A stretch of DNA of 64,000 nt from BOG-931 sp963781725 (GTDB lineage: Bacteria > Pseudomonadota > Alphaproteobacteria > Rhizobiales > Xanthobacteraceae). The stretch lies in the NCBI GenBank assembly GCA_963781725.1, contig CAWAGV010000002.1, forward strand, positions 1,612,001 to 1,676,000, given 5' to 3'. This document shows, in pieces, positions 38,111-46,227 of the stretch; the first letter of the stretch is position 1; every line of letters begins with the position of its first letter. The notes under the pieces were generated by a model. That model was given only the letters and a program-made list of their open reading frames with translations, searched no databases and had not been told where the DNA came from. The position numbers were made by a program, and so were the translations under genes.

Positions 38111-38582
38111 CCGGCGGCGCCGATCCTTCCGCTGATGTCAGGCGCTGCCGGTAGAGTTCGGCAAAATCGATCGGGTTGAGCAGCAGCGGCTGGAATCCGC
38201 CGTTGCGCACCGTGGTCGCGATGATCTCGCGGGCAAACGGAAACAGCAGCCGGGGACATTCGATCATCACGAATGGCTGCATACTGTCGGCCGGCACGTT
38301 GATGATGCGGAACACGCCGCCGAAGGCCAGCTCGAAACTGTACAGCACCATGCCTTGGGACTCGGCTTTGCCATCGAGACGGAGCATGACCTCGAAATCG
38401 GTGTCCGACAGCGGCGCGGCGTCGACATTGATCTGAATATTAATGTTCGGCTGCGCGGCGCTTGGCGCCAGCGAACGCGGCGCCAGCGGGTTCTCGAACG
38501 AGAAGTCCTTAACGTACTGGGTGATGATGCCGACCTGCGGCATCGCCATTTGCGGCTGTGGGCCGCCGTTTGTCGTCGACAT
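38097..38582 (-). CDS. secB: Protein-export chaperone SecB
   Basis: SecB keeps preproteins unfolded and hands them to SecA. The 161-aa protein has the family core ITQYVKDFSFENPLAP, INIQINVDAAPLSD, FELAFGGVFRI and CPRLLFPFAREII. The ATG at 38582 has a GGAGA ribosome site and gives the typical length; an upstream frame extension is rejected. It is convergent with dnaQ, as in other alphaproteobacteria. Confidence 0.95.
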   Translation of the reverse strand: MSTTNGGPQPQMAMPQVGIITQYVKDFSFENPLAPRSLAPSAAQPNINIQINVDAAPLSDTDFEVMLRLDGKAESQGMVLYSFELAFGGVFRIINVPADSMQPFVMIECPRLLFPFAREIIATTVRNGGFQPLLLNPIDFAELYRQRLTSAEGSAPPVTPS

Positions 38583-38949
38583 TATGGTCTCCGCTCGCGC
38601 CTTCATGCGCGGCGCGATTGGCTAACACAGGGCAGGGAGCCGAACAATGCCGGTTGTTCGGGACCGATTGGGCCCTGCGGCCCGCCGGCGCAGCCCGGCC
38701 GGGATCGGCACCGAGCAGGTGCTTGCGTTGTTGGCGCGGCGGCGGCAATCGTCTAAGGTTTGCCGCGTCACGCCGTGCCGCTTTGGCGGCCTCTGGATGG
38801 TTGCCAAGGCCTGCTTATTTAACAGGGCATCCCTATGTAAGGTTGGCGTGCCTATCTAGGGTTTAGGGAACGAAGTTCCCTGCTGCGAATCGTGGCTTCG
38901 CATAGGCCTTTTTGAACGGACTGCCGCGCCGTTCACGATGCCGAGAGTA
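38583..38949. other. secB-tim44 divergent intergenic region
   Basis: This gap of about 367 bp has no credible gene. A 70-codon open frame at 38647-38859 lacks a ribosome site and coding character. The right end holds two adjacent hairpins described separately. Promoters for secB and tim44 must lie here but none is clear to me. Confidence 0.5.
38865..38915 (+). promoter_or_regulatory. Two tandem hairpins and a T-run ahead of tim44, possible attenuator
   Basis: AGGGAAC-GAA-GTTCCCT (38865-38881) is a perfect 7-bp stem. TGCGAA with TTCGCA (38884-38902) is a second stem with a 7-base loop, followed by ATAGGCCTTTTTG. The arrangement resembles a terminator or attenuator in the 5' leader of tim44, about 35 bp before the start. 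Function is inferred. Confidence 0.4.
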
Positions 38950-39675
38950 ATGTCAAACGTGTTCGACATTTACACGATTATCTTTTTGGCGCTCGCAGTG
39001 TTCATCTTTCTGCGGCTGCGCAGCGTCCTTGGCCAGCGCACCGGGCGTGAGCGTCCGCCCTACGACCCTTATTCTGCGCGCGATGCGGTGCGCAGCCCCG
39101 CGGCTGACAGCAAGATCGTTACATTGCCGACCAATCCGCCGAGCACGGCGGCCCGGCCTGGTCCCGCGGAGCCCGCGCCGCCGCCGGCCGAACGGTGGAA
39201 GGATATCGCCGAACCAGGCTCTGCGGCCGCTGCCGGTCTCGACGCCATCGTGGCGGCAGATGCCGATTTTGACGCCAAACATTTCATCACCGGCGCCCGT
39301 GCCGCTTACGAGATGATCGTGACCAGTTTTGCCGAGGGCGATCGCCGGCAATTGAAGACCTTGCTGTCGCGTGAAGTGTTCGATGGTTTCGATTCAGCGA
39401 TTACCGAGCGGGAAGGCCGCGGCGAGACGTCCGAGACCCGTTTCGTTTCGGTCGACGCGTCGACGATCACCGCGGCGGAGTTGCGCAATCGCACGGCGCA
39501 AATCACCGTGCGTTTCCTGTCCAAGCTGGTGTCCGCCACGCGGGATCGCAGCGGCACCGTGGTCGACGGCAGCGCCGACAAAGTCACCGACGTCACCGAC
39601 GTGTGGACCTTTGCGCGCGATATTTCCTCGCGCGATCCGAACTGGAAAGTGGTCGCTACCGAAGCCGGACACTGA
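38950..39675 (+). CDS. Tim44/TimA-like domain protein
   Basis: The 241-aa protein has an N-terminal membrane anchor (DIYTIIFLALAVFIFLRL), a Pro/Ala-rich linker (about 30-85) and a Tim44-like domain (about 95-240), with GARAAYEMIVTSFAEGDR and TAQITVRFLSKLVSATRD. Bacterial members (TimA) are related to the mitochondrial import motor anchor Tim44 and sit at the inner membrane. The ATG at 38950 is preferred, with 38938 possible. It ends two bases before mltA starts, the conserved alphaproteobacterial pairing. Confidence 0.88.
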   Translation: MSNVFDIYTIIFLALAVFIFLRLRSVLGQRTGRERPPYDPYSARDAVRSPAADSKIVTLPTNPPSTAARPGPAEPAPPPAERWKDIAEPGSAAAAGLDAIVAADADFDAKHFITGARAAYEMIVTSFAEGDRRQLKTLLSREVFDGFDSAITEREGRGETSETRFVSVDASTITAAELRNRTAQITVRFLSKLVSATRDRSGTVVDGSADKVTDVTDVWTFARDISSRDPNWKVVATEAGH

Positions 39676-39677
39676 GC

Positions 39678-41066
39678 ATGCCGGTGCAGTGTCGGGCGTT
39701 TTGGCTGGTTGCGCTGCTGATCGGCCTGTCTGCAACCGCGGCGCACGCCGGCGCCGGCGATCCGATCAAATTTCCCGGCACGCAATACGAACCGGTCGAG
39801 TGGGCCGACCTCGATGGCTGGACCGGCGACGATCATGCCGCTGCGTTCTCGACCTTCCTGGCAAGCTGTCGGGCGCTCACCATCAGCAGGCAACGCCAGG
39901 CCGCCGATCCGCCGCCCATTGTCGCAGCGCTCAAGGATGTTTGCGGGCGCGCCTTTGCCGCCATCCCGCTTGACGATGACGGCGCGAAGAAATTTTTCGA
40001 AGACAATTTCCGGCCGCTGCGGATCAATCGGATCGGCGACACCGGCGGTTTTCTGACCGGCTATTATGAACCGATCATCGAAGGCTCGCGGGTGCCGACC
40101 GGGCAGTTTACCGCGCCGCTCTACCGGCGGCCGCCGAATCTCGTCGTCGCCGGACGGCGCAAGCTTGGCGATGCTTTTCCGAGCAAGGGCGTCAAAGTCG
40201 GCCGCCGCTTCGGCCGTCGCAAGATCGTGCCGTATTACGATCGCGGCCAGATCGAGGATGGCGCGCTCGACGGCTGGCATCTGGAAATCTGCTATCTGCA
40301 CGATCCGGTCGACGTGCTGTTTGCGCAGATTTAAGGGTCGGCGCGGATCAGGCTCGAGGACGGCACGATCCTGCGCGTCAACTACGACTTGCACAACGGC
40401 TGGCCCTACACGCCGGTCGGCCGCGTGCTCATCGAGCGCGGGCTATTGAGCAAGGACGGCGTGTCGATGCAGAGCATCCGCGACTGGATGGAAGCCAATC
40501 CCGATTTGGCCAAGGATGTGCGCCGGCAGAACAAATCCTACGTGTTCTTCCGCATCACCGATCTTGCAACCGAGGACGAGGCGATCGGCGCCGAAGGCGT
40601 GCCGCTGGTGCCCGGCCGTTCGATCGCGGTCGATCATGCGCTACACGTCTACGGCATGCCGTTCTTCATCGGCGCGAACCTGCCGATCGCCAACGACAAG
40701 ACCGGCACGCAATTTCACCGCTTGATGTTCGCGCAGGATACCGGTTCCGCCATTGTCGGTCCGGCGCGGGCCGATATTTATTTCGGCGCCGGCGACGAGG
40801 CGGCGCGCATCGCCGGGCGCATCAAGAATGCCGGCGACTTCATGATGCTGATCCCGCGCAACCTCGATCCGGTCGAGGCCGGCCGCGACACGCCGCTGCC
40901 GCCGGAACGGCCGGCGAGTTTCAGCCTCAGCCTCAGCCAGACCACGACGATGGACGATCCGACCGACGTCCCCGATGCAGCGCCAGTTCCGGTTCCGGCG
41001 GCCAAGCCCGCTGCCGCCGCCGCAGCGCCGCCGGCGCGGAAGCGGAATGCGCGGCCGAAACCGTGA
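39678..41066 (+). pseudogene. mltA: Membrane-bound lytic murein transglycosylase A, interrupted by an in-frame TAA
   Basis: MltA cleaves the glycan strands of peptidoglycan, forming 1,6-anhydromuramyl ends. The signal peptide is at about 1-24 (ends TAAHA). The MltA domain runs through FLTGYYEPIIEGSRVPT and ICYLHDPVDVLFAQI, where the frame hits TAA at 40332-40334. The same frame then continues without a shift as GSARIRLEDGTILRVNYDLH, VRRQNKSYVFFRIT and the 3D domain VPLVPGRSIAVDHALHVYG, to TGA at 41066. The family has Gln before GS here, so CAA to TAA is the likely change. The total would be 462 aa. It is a nonsense mutation or sequence error. Confidence 0.9.
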
Positions 41067-41094
41067 GCCGTCAGTCGTGATCCCCCAGTCATGA
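41064..41094. repeat. Imperfect 14-bp tandem units placing stops in three frames after mltA
   Basis: TGAGCCGTCAGTCG is followed by TGATCCCCCAGTCA (10 of 14 identical) and then TGAGCC. TGA codons occur at 41064, 41078 and 41092, which cover all three frames. The last is part of the ATGA start of the smr gene. Confidence 0.6.
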
Positions 41095-41666
41095 GCCGGC
41101 GCCGCCAGTTGAGCGACGAAGAGCGCGCGCTCTGGAAAACCTACGCCCGCTCGATCAAGCCGCTGCGCGGGGCTGCGAAAATTGCCAAACCGGATGTTGA
41201 AGAGGCCAAAACGCCGGTGAAACCGCCGGCCAAATCTCGCGCGCCCTCTCTTACGCCCTCACGTCCTGCCGCGCCGCGGGAAATAGCTTCGCCGAAGTTG
41301 CCTTCCCTTGCGCCGCTCGACCGGCGCACCAAGCAACGCGTCGCGCGCGGTCGCGATCCGATCGAGGCGCGTCTCGATTTGCACGGCATGACGCAAGGGC
41401 AGGCGCATGCCGCGCTGTTGCGGTTTCTGCGCCGTGCCCAGGCCGACGGCGCCAAGACCGTGCTGGTTGTGACCGGCAAAGGCCTTGGTGCAGGTTTACG
41501 TGGCGGCGAACACGACGCGAGTTGCGAGCGCGGCGTGCTGCGGCGGCAGGTTCCAATGTGGCTGGCGCTGCCGGAATTTCGCCTGCTTGTGGTCGGTTTC
41601 GACGACGCTCATGCCGGACACGGCGGCCAGGGCGCGCTTTATGTGCGGCTGCGCCGGGCGCGCTAA
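41091..41666 (+). CDS. Smr-domain protein (MutS2-type small MutS-related domain)
   Basis: The 191-aa protein has a basic, Pro/Ala-rich N-terminal half and an Smr domain at about 95-190, with the diagnostic LDLHGMTQGQAHAALLRFL, VLVVTGKG and the Gly-rich end GHGGQGALYVRLRR. Smr domains are nicking nucleases or nucleic-acid-binding modules. It follows mltA by 24 bp, as in many Rhizobiales. The cellular role is not established. Confidence 0.88.
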   Translation: MSRRRQLSDEERALWKTYARSIKPLRGAAKIAKPDVEEAKTPVKPPAKSRAPSLTPSRPAAPREIASPKLPSLAPLDRRTKQRVARGRDPIEARLDLHGMTQGQAHAALLRFLRRAQADGAKTVLVVTGKGLGAGLRGGEHDASCERGVLRRQVPMWLALPEFRLLVVGFDDAHAGHGGQGALYVRLRRAR

Positions 41667-41803
41667 GTCATTGTTGCCGAATTCCAATTAACCATAACCA
41701 CCATAAGGCTCGGGAAAGGTCCGACGGACTGCAAGAAACGGTCAAACTCGTCTGCGAGAACGTGCAGCGGAAGCAAAGCCGTCAGCAGTTGGAGTCACCG
41801 ACC

Positions 41804-41938
41804 ATGTCCGAAGCCGTCGCCACACAGCCGAAGCCGCAGTCGACACAGCAGACTCCGAACGATGGACGGGTTTTCGCGGAAATCGAGAAGTGGATGGCGA
41901 TGATCCGCGAGATCAAGAACCAGCAGGTCAAGAACTAG
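41804..41938 (+). CDS. 44-aa hypothetical protein
   Basis: A short gene from ATG 41804 has a GGAG ribosome site nine bases upstream. The N-terminal half is Gln/Pro/Thr-rich and likely disordered (TQPKPQSTQQTPNDG). The C-terminal half is an amphipathic helix with Trp and Met (AEIEKWMAMIREIKNQQ). There is no signal or TM segment. I do not recognise it. Its clean ribosome site and separation from smr by 137 bp support a real gene. Confidence 0.55.
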   Translation: MSEAVATQPKPQSTQQTPNDGRVFAEIEKWMAMIREIKNQQVKN

Positions 41939-41951
41939 CGCCGCCGGCCAG

Positions 41952-42929
41952 TTACTCGACCTTGATTCCGGCCGCCTTGATCACGGCGTTCCACTTTGCC
42001 GAATCCTGTTTCAAAAACGCGCGCAATTCCGCCGGTGACGAGCTGGTTGCGGTATAGGCCGTCTGTGCGAGTTGATCGATCACGGCCTGCTGCGACAGCA
42101 CGTTGACGACGTCGCCGTTGAATTTCTGCACGATGTCTTGCGGCGTCTTGCCCGGGACGAAGACGCCCTGCCAGGAATCGACATTGTAATTGGCCAGCCC
42201 GGATTCGATCACCGTCGGAATGTCCGGCGCGGCAGACGACCGCTTCAGGCCGGTCGTGGCCAGGCATCGGGCCTGGCCCGAGCGCGAATAGGTCAAGAGC
42301 TCGCCACTGCCGAAATAGCAGTCGATGCGGCCGGGAATGAGATCGATGAACGCCGGCGCGGCGCCGCGATAGGGTACGTGAGTCATTTGCAGACCGGCCA
42401 TCTGCATGAACAGCTCGGCGGTGAGATGCGGTGCGCTGCCGGTCCCGGGCGAGCCCATCACCAGCTTGCCGGGACGCTCCTTGGCGTAGGCGATGAACTC
42501 CGCGACCGTTTTCGCCGGCGACGAGTTCGGCACGAACATGAAGAACGGAAATTTCGCGACCATCGATACCGGGGCAAGATCGGTCGTCGGGTCGTAGTCG
42601 AGCGTGCGATAAAGCGAGCCGTTCACCGCAAGCGACGAGGTGCCGTAGAGTATCGTGTAGCCGTCCGGATCGGCATGCGCGACATAGGCATTGGCAATAT
42701 TGGTGCCGCCGCCGGCCTTGTTCTCGATCACACACTGCTGAGCCCAAAGCTTCGATAGATGCTCGCCGAGGATGCGCGCTACCGAGTCCGTAGGACCGCC
42801 GGCGGCCAGCGGCACGATCATGTGCACCGGGCGGTCCGGCCAGGTTGCGGCGCGCGCGAGCCGTGAGGCGAGCGTCGGGGTGATTGCGGAAGCAGCGCTA
42901 AGAGCGATGAGTTGGCGGCGTGTAAACAC
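41952..42929 (-). CDS. Bug-family (TctC-like) periplasmic solute-binding protein
   Basis: This is a 325-aa tripartite-tricarboxylate-transporter receptor. The N-terminus carries a Tat-type signal (TRRQLIALSAASA) cleaved near LARAA. The mature protein starts WPDRPVHMIVPLAAGGPTDS and has VIENKAGGGTNIAN and VPYRGAAPAFIDLI, the carboxylate-binding loops of the family. The GTG start at 42929 gives the normal length. The membrane components TctA and TctB are not adjacent, so it is an orphan receptor, as is common in this family. The ligand is unknown, probably a small carboxylate. Confidence 0.88.
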   Translation of the reverse strand: MFTRRQLIALSAASAITPTLASRLARAATWPDRPVHMIVPLAAGGPTDSVARILGEHLSKLWAQQCVIENKAGGGTNIANAYVAHADPDGYTILYGTSSLAVNGSLYRTLDYDPTTDLAPVSMVAKFPFFMFVPNSSPAKTVAEFIAYAKERPGKLVMGSPGTGSAPHLTAELFMQMAGLQMTHVPYRGAAPAFIDLIPGRIDCYFGSGELLTYSRSGQARCLATTGLKRSSAAPDIPTVIESGLANYNVDSWQGVFVPGKTPQDIVQKFNGDVVNVLSQQAVIDQLAQTAYTATSSSPAELRAFLKQDSAKWNAVIKAAGIKVE

Positions 42930-43036
42930 GGTATAAACCCAAGCTTGACCGTAACAGATTAGCGTTCCGGAAGCGGCCGTGCCACGCGGCAACGCCAGCC
43001 AGGCCTGCGTCATGCTGACCTGCCGGCGGCGGCGCC

Positions 43037-44341
43037 CTACAGGATGAAACGGCTCAGATCGGCATTTTTGGCGAGATCGCCGACGTGCTTGTGCACGTAA
43101 CCGGCATCGATCTTGATCGTTTCCCCGGAGCGGTCGGGCGCGGCGAACGAGACCTCGTCGAGCACGCGCTCCATCACCGTCTGCAGCCGCCGCGCGCCGA
43201 TATTCTCGACGCTTGAATTGACCGCCACCGCAATGTCGGCAACGGCGTCGATGGCGTCCTCGGAGAATGCGAGCGTCACGCCTTCGGTCGCCATCAGCGC
43301 GATGTACTGCTTGATCAGCGAGGCTTCCGGCTCGGTCAGGATGCGGCGGAAATCGTCGCGCGTCAGCGGTTTCAGCTCGACCCGGATCGGCAGCCGGCCT
43401 TGCAGCTCGGGCAGCAGGTCGGAGGGTTTGGAAATGTGGAACGCGCCCGAAGCAATGAACAGGATGTGGTCGGTCTTGACCTGGCCGTGCTTGGTGGCGA
43501 CCGTCGTGCCTTCGATCAGCGGCAGCAGGTCGCGCTGCACGCCCTCGCGCGACACGTCGGCGCCAACGCGGCCTTCGCGGACGCAAATCTTGTCGATCTC
43601 ATCGAGAAAAACGATGCCGTTGTTTTCGACCGACCGGATCGCTTCCTGGGTCAGTTGCTCGATGTCGAGCAGCTTGTCGGACTCTTCGTTGATCAGAATT
43701 CCGTAGGAATCGTGCACGGTGACGCGCCGCGTCTTGGTACGCCCGCCGCCGAGCTTGCCGAAAATGTCGCCCAGCGAGATTGCACCCATCTGCGCGCCCG
43801 GCATGCCGGGGATCTCGATCATCGGCATGCCGCCGCCGGCCTGCATCTCGATCTCGATTTCCTTGTCGTCGAGCTCGCCGGTGCGCAATTTCTTGCGAAA
43901 CGTCTCCTTGGTCGACGCGCTGGCGCCGGCGCCGACCAGTGCGTCGAGCACGCGGTCCTCCGCGGCCTTCTGGGCCCGCGCCTCGACGTCCTTGCGCTTC
44001 CTGTCGCGGGTGAGCGTAATGGCGATCTCGACCAGGTCGCGCACGATCTGCTCGACATCGCGGCCGACATAACCGACTTCGGTGAACTTGGTGGCTTCGA
44101 CCTTGAGGAACGGCGCGCCGGCAAGCCTGGCGAGACGGCGGGCGATTTCCGTCTTGCCGACGCCGGTCGGGCCGATCATCAGGATATTTTTCGGCAGCAC
44201 TTCCTCGCGCAGCCGGTCGTCAAGCTGCAATCGCCGCCAGCGGTTGCGCAGTGCGATCGCCACGGCGCGCTTGGCGTCACCCTGGCCGACAATGAAGCGG
44301 TCGAGCTCGGAGACGATTTCGCGGGGAGAAAAATCGCTCAT
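43037..44341 (-). CDS. hslU: ATP-dependent protease ATPase subunit HslU
   Basis: HslU (ClpY) is the AAA+ unfoldase that feeds the HslV peptidase. The 434-aa protein has Walker A GPTGVGKTEIA, the pore loop region EVGYVGRDVEQI, a variable I-domain (about 110-220, shorter than in E. coli), Walker B VFLDEIDKI and sensor/arginine residues near SVENIGARRLQTVMERVL. The typical C-terminal LSRFIL that inserts into HslV is present. It shares 4 bp with the upstream acetyltransferase gene. Confidence 0.96.
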   Translation of the reverse strand: MSDFSPREIVSELDRFIVGQGDAKRAVAIALRNRWRRLQLDDRLREEVLPKNILMIGPTGVGKTEIARRLARLAGAPFLKVEATKFTEVGYVGRDVEQIVRDLVEIAITLTRDRKRKDVEARAQKAAEDRVLDALVGAGASASTKETFRKKLRTGELDDKEIEIEMQAGGGMPMIEIPGMPGAQMGAISLGDIFGKLGGGRTKTRRVTVHDSYGILINEESDKLLDIEQLTQEAIRSVENNGIVFLDEIDKICVREGRVGADVSREGVQRDLLPLIEGTTVATKHGQVKTDHILFIASGAFHISKPSDLLPELQGRLPIRVELKPLTRDDFRRILTEPEASLIKQYIALMATEGVTLAFSEDAIDAVADIAVAVNSSVENIGARRLQTVMERVLDEVSFAAPDRSGETIKIDAGYVHKHVGDLAKNADLSRFIL

Positions 44342-44829
44342 GAATTTCTTACCATTAAAAGCGCGCGGCCGTCGGGAGTATCCACCAGGCGGGATTTTTC
44401 AAACCCGGCCTTTTCGTAAGCCCTGACGGCGCGCTGGTTTTCCGGATCGGGATCGGTAACGACGCGCGGCGTGCCCGCTTGCAGCAGCGTGTCGACGAAG
44501 ACCTTGATCATCGCCGAACCGTGGCCGCGGTCGATCATGTCCGGCGTGCCGATAAACTGGTCGATGCCGCGCGTTCCGGCCGGCATCTCGCCAAAACCGT
44601 TGTTCGGCCACGCCGCCGCGTCATAGCACTGCAAATAGGCGAAAGAGCGATCATTTGCTGCGACAATAAATTGATCCATGGCCGGACGGGACAGGTCGTC
44701 GCTCACCAGGCCGAATTGGGTGGCCGGATCGCCCCACCATTCGTGCACATGCGGCGTTTCGAGCCAGCGGCGCACTGTCGTCAGGTCTTGCGCTGTCATG
44801 GCTCGAAACTCATAGCGGCATGCATGCAT
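44338..44829 (-). CDS. GNAT acetyltransferase, AAC(6')-Ib-like fold
   Basis: The 163-aa protein belongs to the GNAT group close to aminoglycoside 6'-acetyltransferases and siderophore acetyltransferases. It has LETPHVHEWWGDP near the start, the acetyl-CoA-binding RGHGSAMIKVFVDTLLQ (Q/RxxGxG/A type) and PDPENQRAVRAYEKAGF. The start at 44829 removes a non-conserved 21-residue extension. It sits between DUF2585 and hslU with a 4-bp overlap into hslU. A resistance function is not implied; the substrate is unknown. Confidence 0.83.
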   Translation of the reverse strand: MHACRYEFRAMTAQDLTTVRRWLETPHVHEWWGDPATQFGLVSDDLSRPAMDQFIVAANDRSFAYLQCYDAAAWPNNGFGEMPAGTRGIDQFIGTPDMIDRGHGSAMIKVFVDTLLQAGTPRVVTDPDPENQRAVRAYEKAGFEKSRLVDTPDGRALLMVRNS

Positions 44830-44851
44830 TGGTCGGCAATTTGGGGCGCTG

Positions 44852-45472
44852 TTAATGACTGATGATTCCGCCTTGCCAGGAGCGGATGGCATCGAACGGA
44901 TAGATAAGCATGATTATGTTGAGCGTCAGGTTGTCGCGAATGACATATCCGGCCAACGCCTCCATCAAAACGGCGGCGAGGACAATCGACCAGACCGGCA
45001 GCCAGTAGGCGAGGCCGAAACCAAACATCATCGTCAGCGTGTCGGAGAGGGAATTCAGAATGCTATCGCCGTAATAGTTGAGCGAGATGGTCTCGCTGCG
45101 GTAGCGATCGATGATGAAGCTGGTGTTCTCCAGAATTTCCCAGCCGCACTCGACCAGCATTGCAAGCAGAAGACGCGCGGCGACCGGCGCGCGAGGCAAC
45201 GCGAGCCAGGTCAGGCCATAGAGACCGAAGCCGTGGATGAGGTGCGATAGCGAATACCAATCGAAAATCTGCTGCGAGATTTCCGAATTTTGCGTGCCGC
45301 CAACCCACAGCTTGATCGTCCCGCAGGTGCATATCGCAACGCGGCCAAGGGCCAGTTCGGTTCCCGCCTGGATGGCGAGGAGTGACGCTGCGATCAGCAC
45401 GAAAGTCCGCGCTGGCATCTTGCGCGTCTGTGCGGCGAAGGCTTCGGTGCAACGGACGAATGGATTGGTCAT
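44852..45472 (-). CDS. DUF2585 (UPF0314) membrane protein
   Basis: The 206-aa protein has about five TM helices. Family-typical stretches include AICTCGTIKLWVGG, QQIFDWYSLSHLIHGFGLY, ECGWEILENTSFIIDRYR and YYGDSILNSLSD. The conserved HLIHG and acidic residues suggest a metal or lipid-related activity, but no function is known. It is part of the minus-strand block hslV-DUF2585-GNAT-hslU. Confidence 0.88.
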   Translation of the reverse strand: MTNPFVRCTEAFAAQTRKMPARTFVLIAASLLAIQAGTELALGRVAICTCGTIKLWVGGTQNSEISQQIFDWYSLSHLIHGFGLYGLTWLALPRAPVAARLLLAMLVECGWEILENTSFIIDRYRSETISLNYYGDSILNSLSDTLTMMFGFGLAYWLPVWSIVLAAVLMEALAGYVIRDNLTLNIIMLIYPFDAIRSWQGGIISH

Positions 45473-45507
45473 TTCGCGTGGAGGTTTGCGCTACGTGTGG
45501 CGACGCG

Positions 45508-45535
45508 CTCAAGTCTTCAGTCTCAAGTCTTCAGT
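45508..45535. repeat. Perfect 14-bp tandem duplication across the hslV stop codon
   Basis: CTCAAGTCTTCAGT occurs twice without a gap (45508-45521, 45522-45535). On the minus strand the duplicated unit contains the last hslV codons and its TGA, so a second TGA follows 14 bp after the first in another frame. Confidence 0.85.
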
Positions 45536-46083
45536 GTCTCGATTGTCACGTTACGGTTGGTGTAGACGCAGATGTCTGCGGCAATATCGAGGGACTTGCG
45601 GACAATCGCTTCCGCGTCGAGCGGGCCATCGGCAAGCGCACGCGCCGCGGCGACCGCGTAGTTGCCGCCGGAGCCAATCCCGGCGATGCCGGCTTCCGGC
45701 TCAAGCACGTCGCCGGTCCCGGTAAGCACCAGCGAGACGTCCTTGTCGGCGACGATCATCATGGCCTCGAGCCGGCGCAGATAGCGGTCGGTGCGCCAGT
45801 CCTTGGCCAGTTCGACGGCGGCGCGCGTGAGCTGTCCGGGATACTGCTCGAGCTTTGCTTCCAGCCGCTCGAACAGCGTGAACGCATCGGCGGTGGCGCC
45901 GGCAAACCCGCCGATCACGTCACCCTTGCCAAGCTGGCGTACCTTCTTGGCGTTGGCCTTGACGATGGTCTGGCCGATCGAGACCTGACCGTCGCCACCA
46001 ACCGCGACCAGCCCGCCCTTGCGGACGGTCAGGATGGTGGTGCCGTGCCAGGGACTGGATTGGCCGGTTTCGGCGGATTGCAT
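45523..46083 (-). CDS. hslV: ATP-dependent protease peptidase subunit HslV
   Basis: HslV (ClpQ) is the dodecameric proteasome-like peptidase. The 186-aa protein has the N-terminal catalytic Thr in HGTTILTVRKGGLVAVGGDG, exposed after processing of about 14 residues. It also has GGFAGATADAFTLFERLEAKL and the C-terminal GSGGNYAVAAARAL. It reads toward hslU, with DUF2585 and a GNAT gene inserted between. It is divergent from hisB. Confidence 0.95.
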   Translation of the reverse strand: MQSAETGQSSPWHGTTILTVRKGGLVAVGGDGQVSIGQTIVKANAKKVRQLGKGDVIGGFAGATADAFTLFERLEAKLEQYPGQLTRAAVELAKDWRTDRYLRRLEAMMIVADKDVSLVLTGTGDVLEPEAGIAGIGSGGNYAVAAARALADGPLDAEAIVRKSLDIAADICVYTNRNVTIETLKT

Positions 46084-46227
46084 AGGCAGGAAACCTTATT
46101 CCCGGAAAGATTTAAGAGTTGGCTGCCGGCAATGCAATTGCACCGGCGAGACATTGGCGGCGCGGGTAACCCCTGATAAAAGGCGCGCAAATCGGCGCGG
46201 CATATCGCCAAAACCGTCAGGCGCACC

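Noticed and set aside
38647..38859. 70-codon open frame in the secB-tim44 gap
   Set aside because: No ribosome site and composition unlike real genes here.
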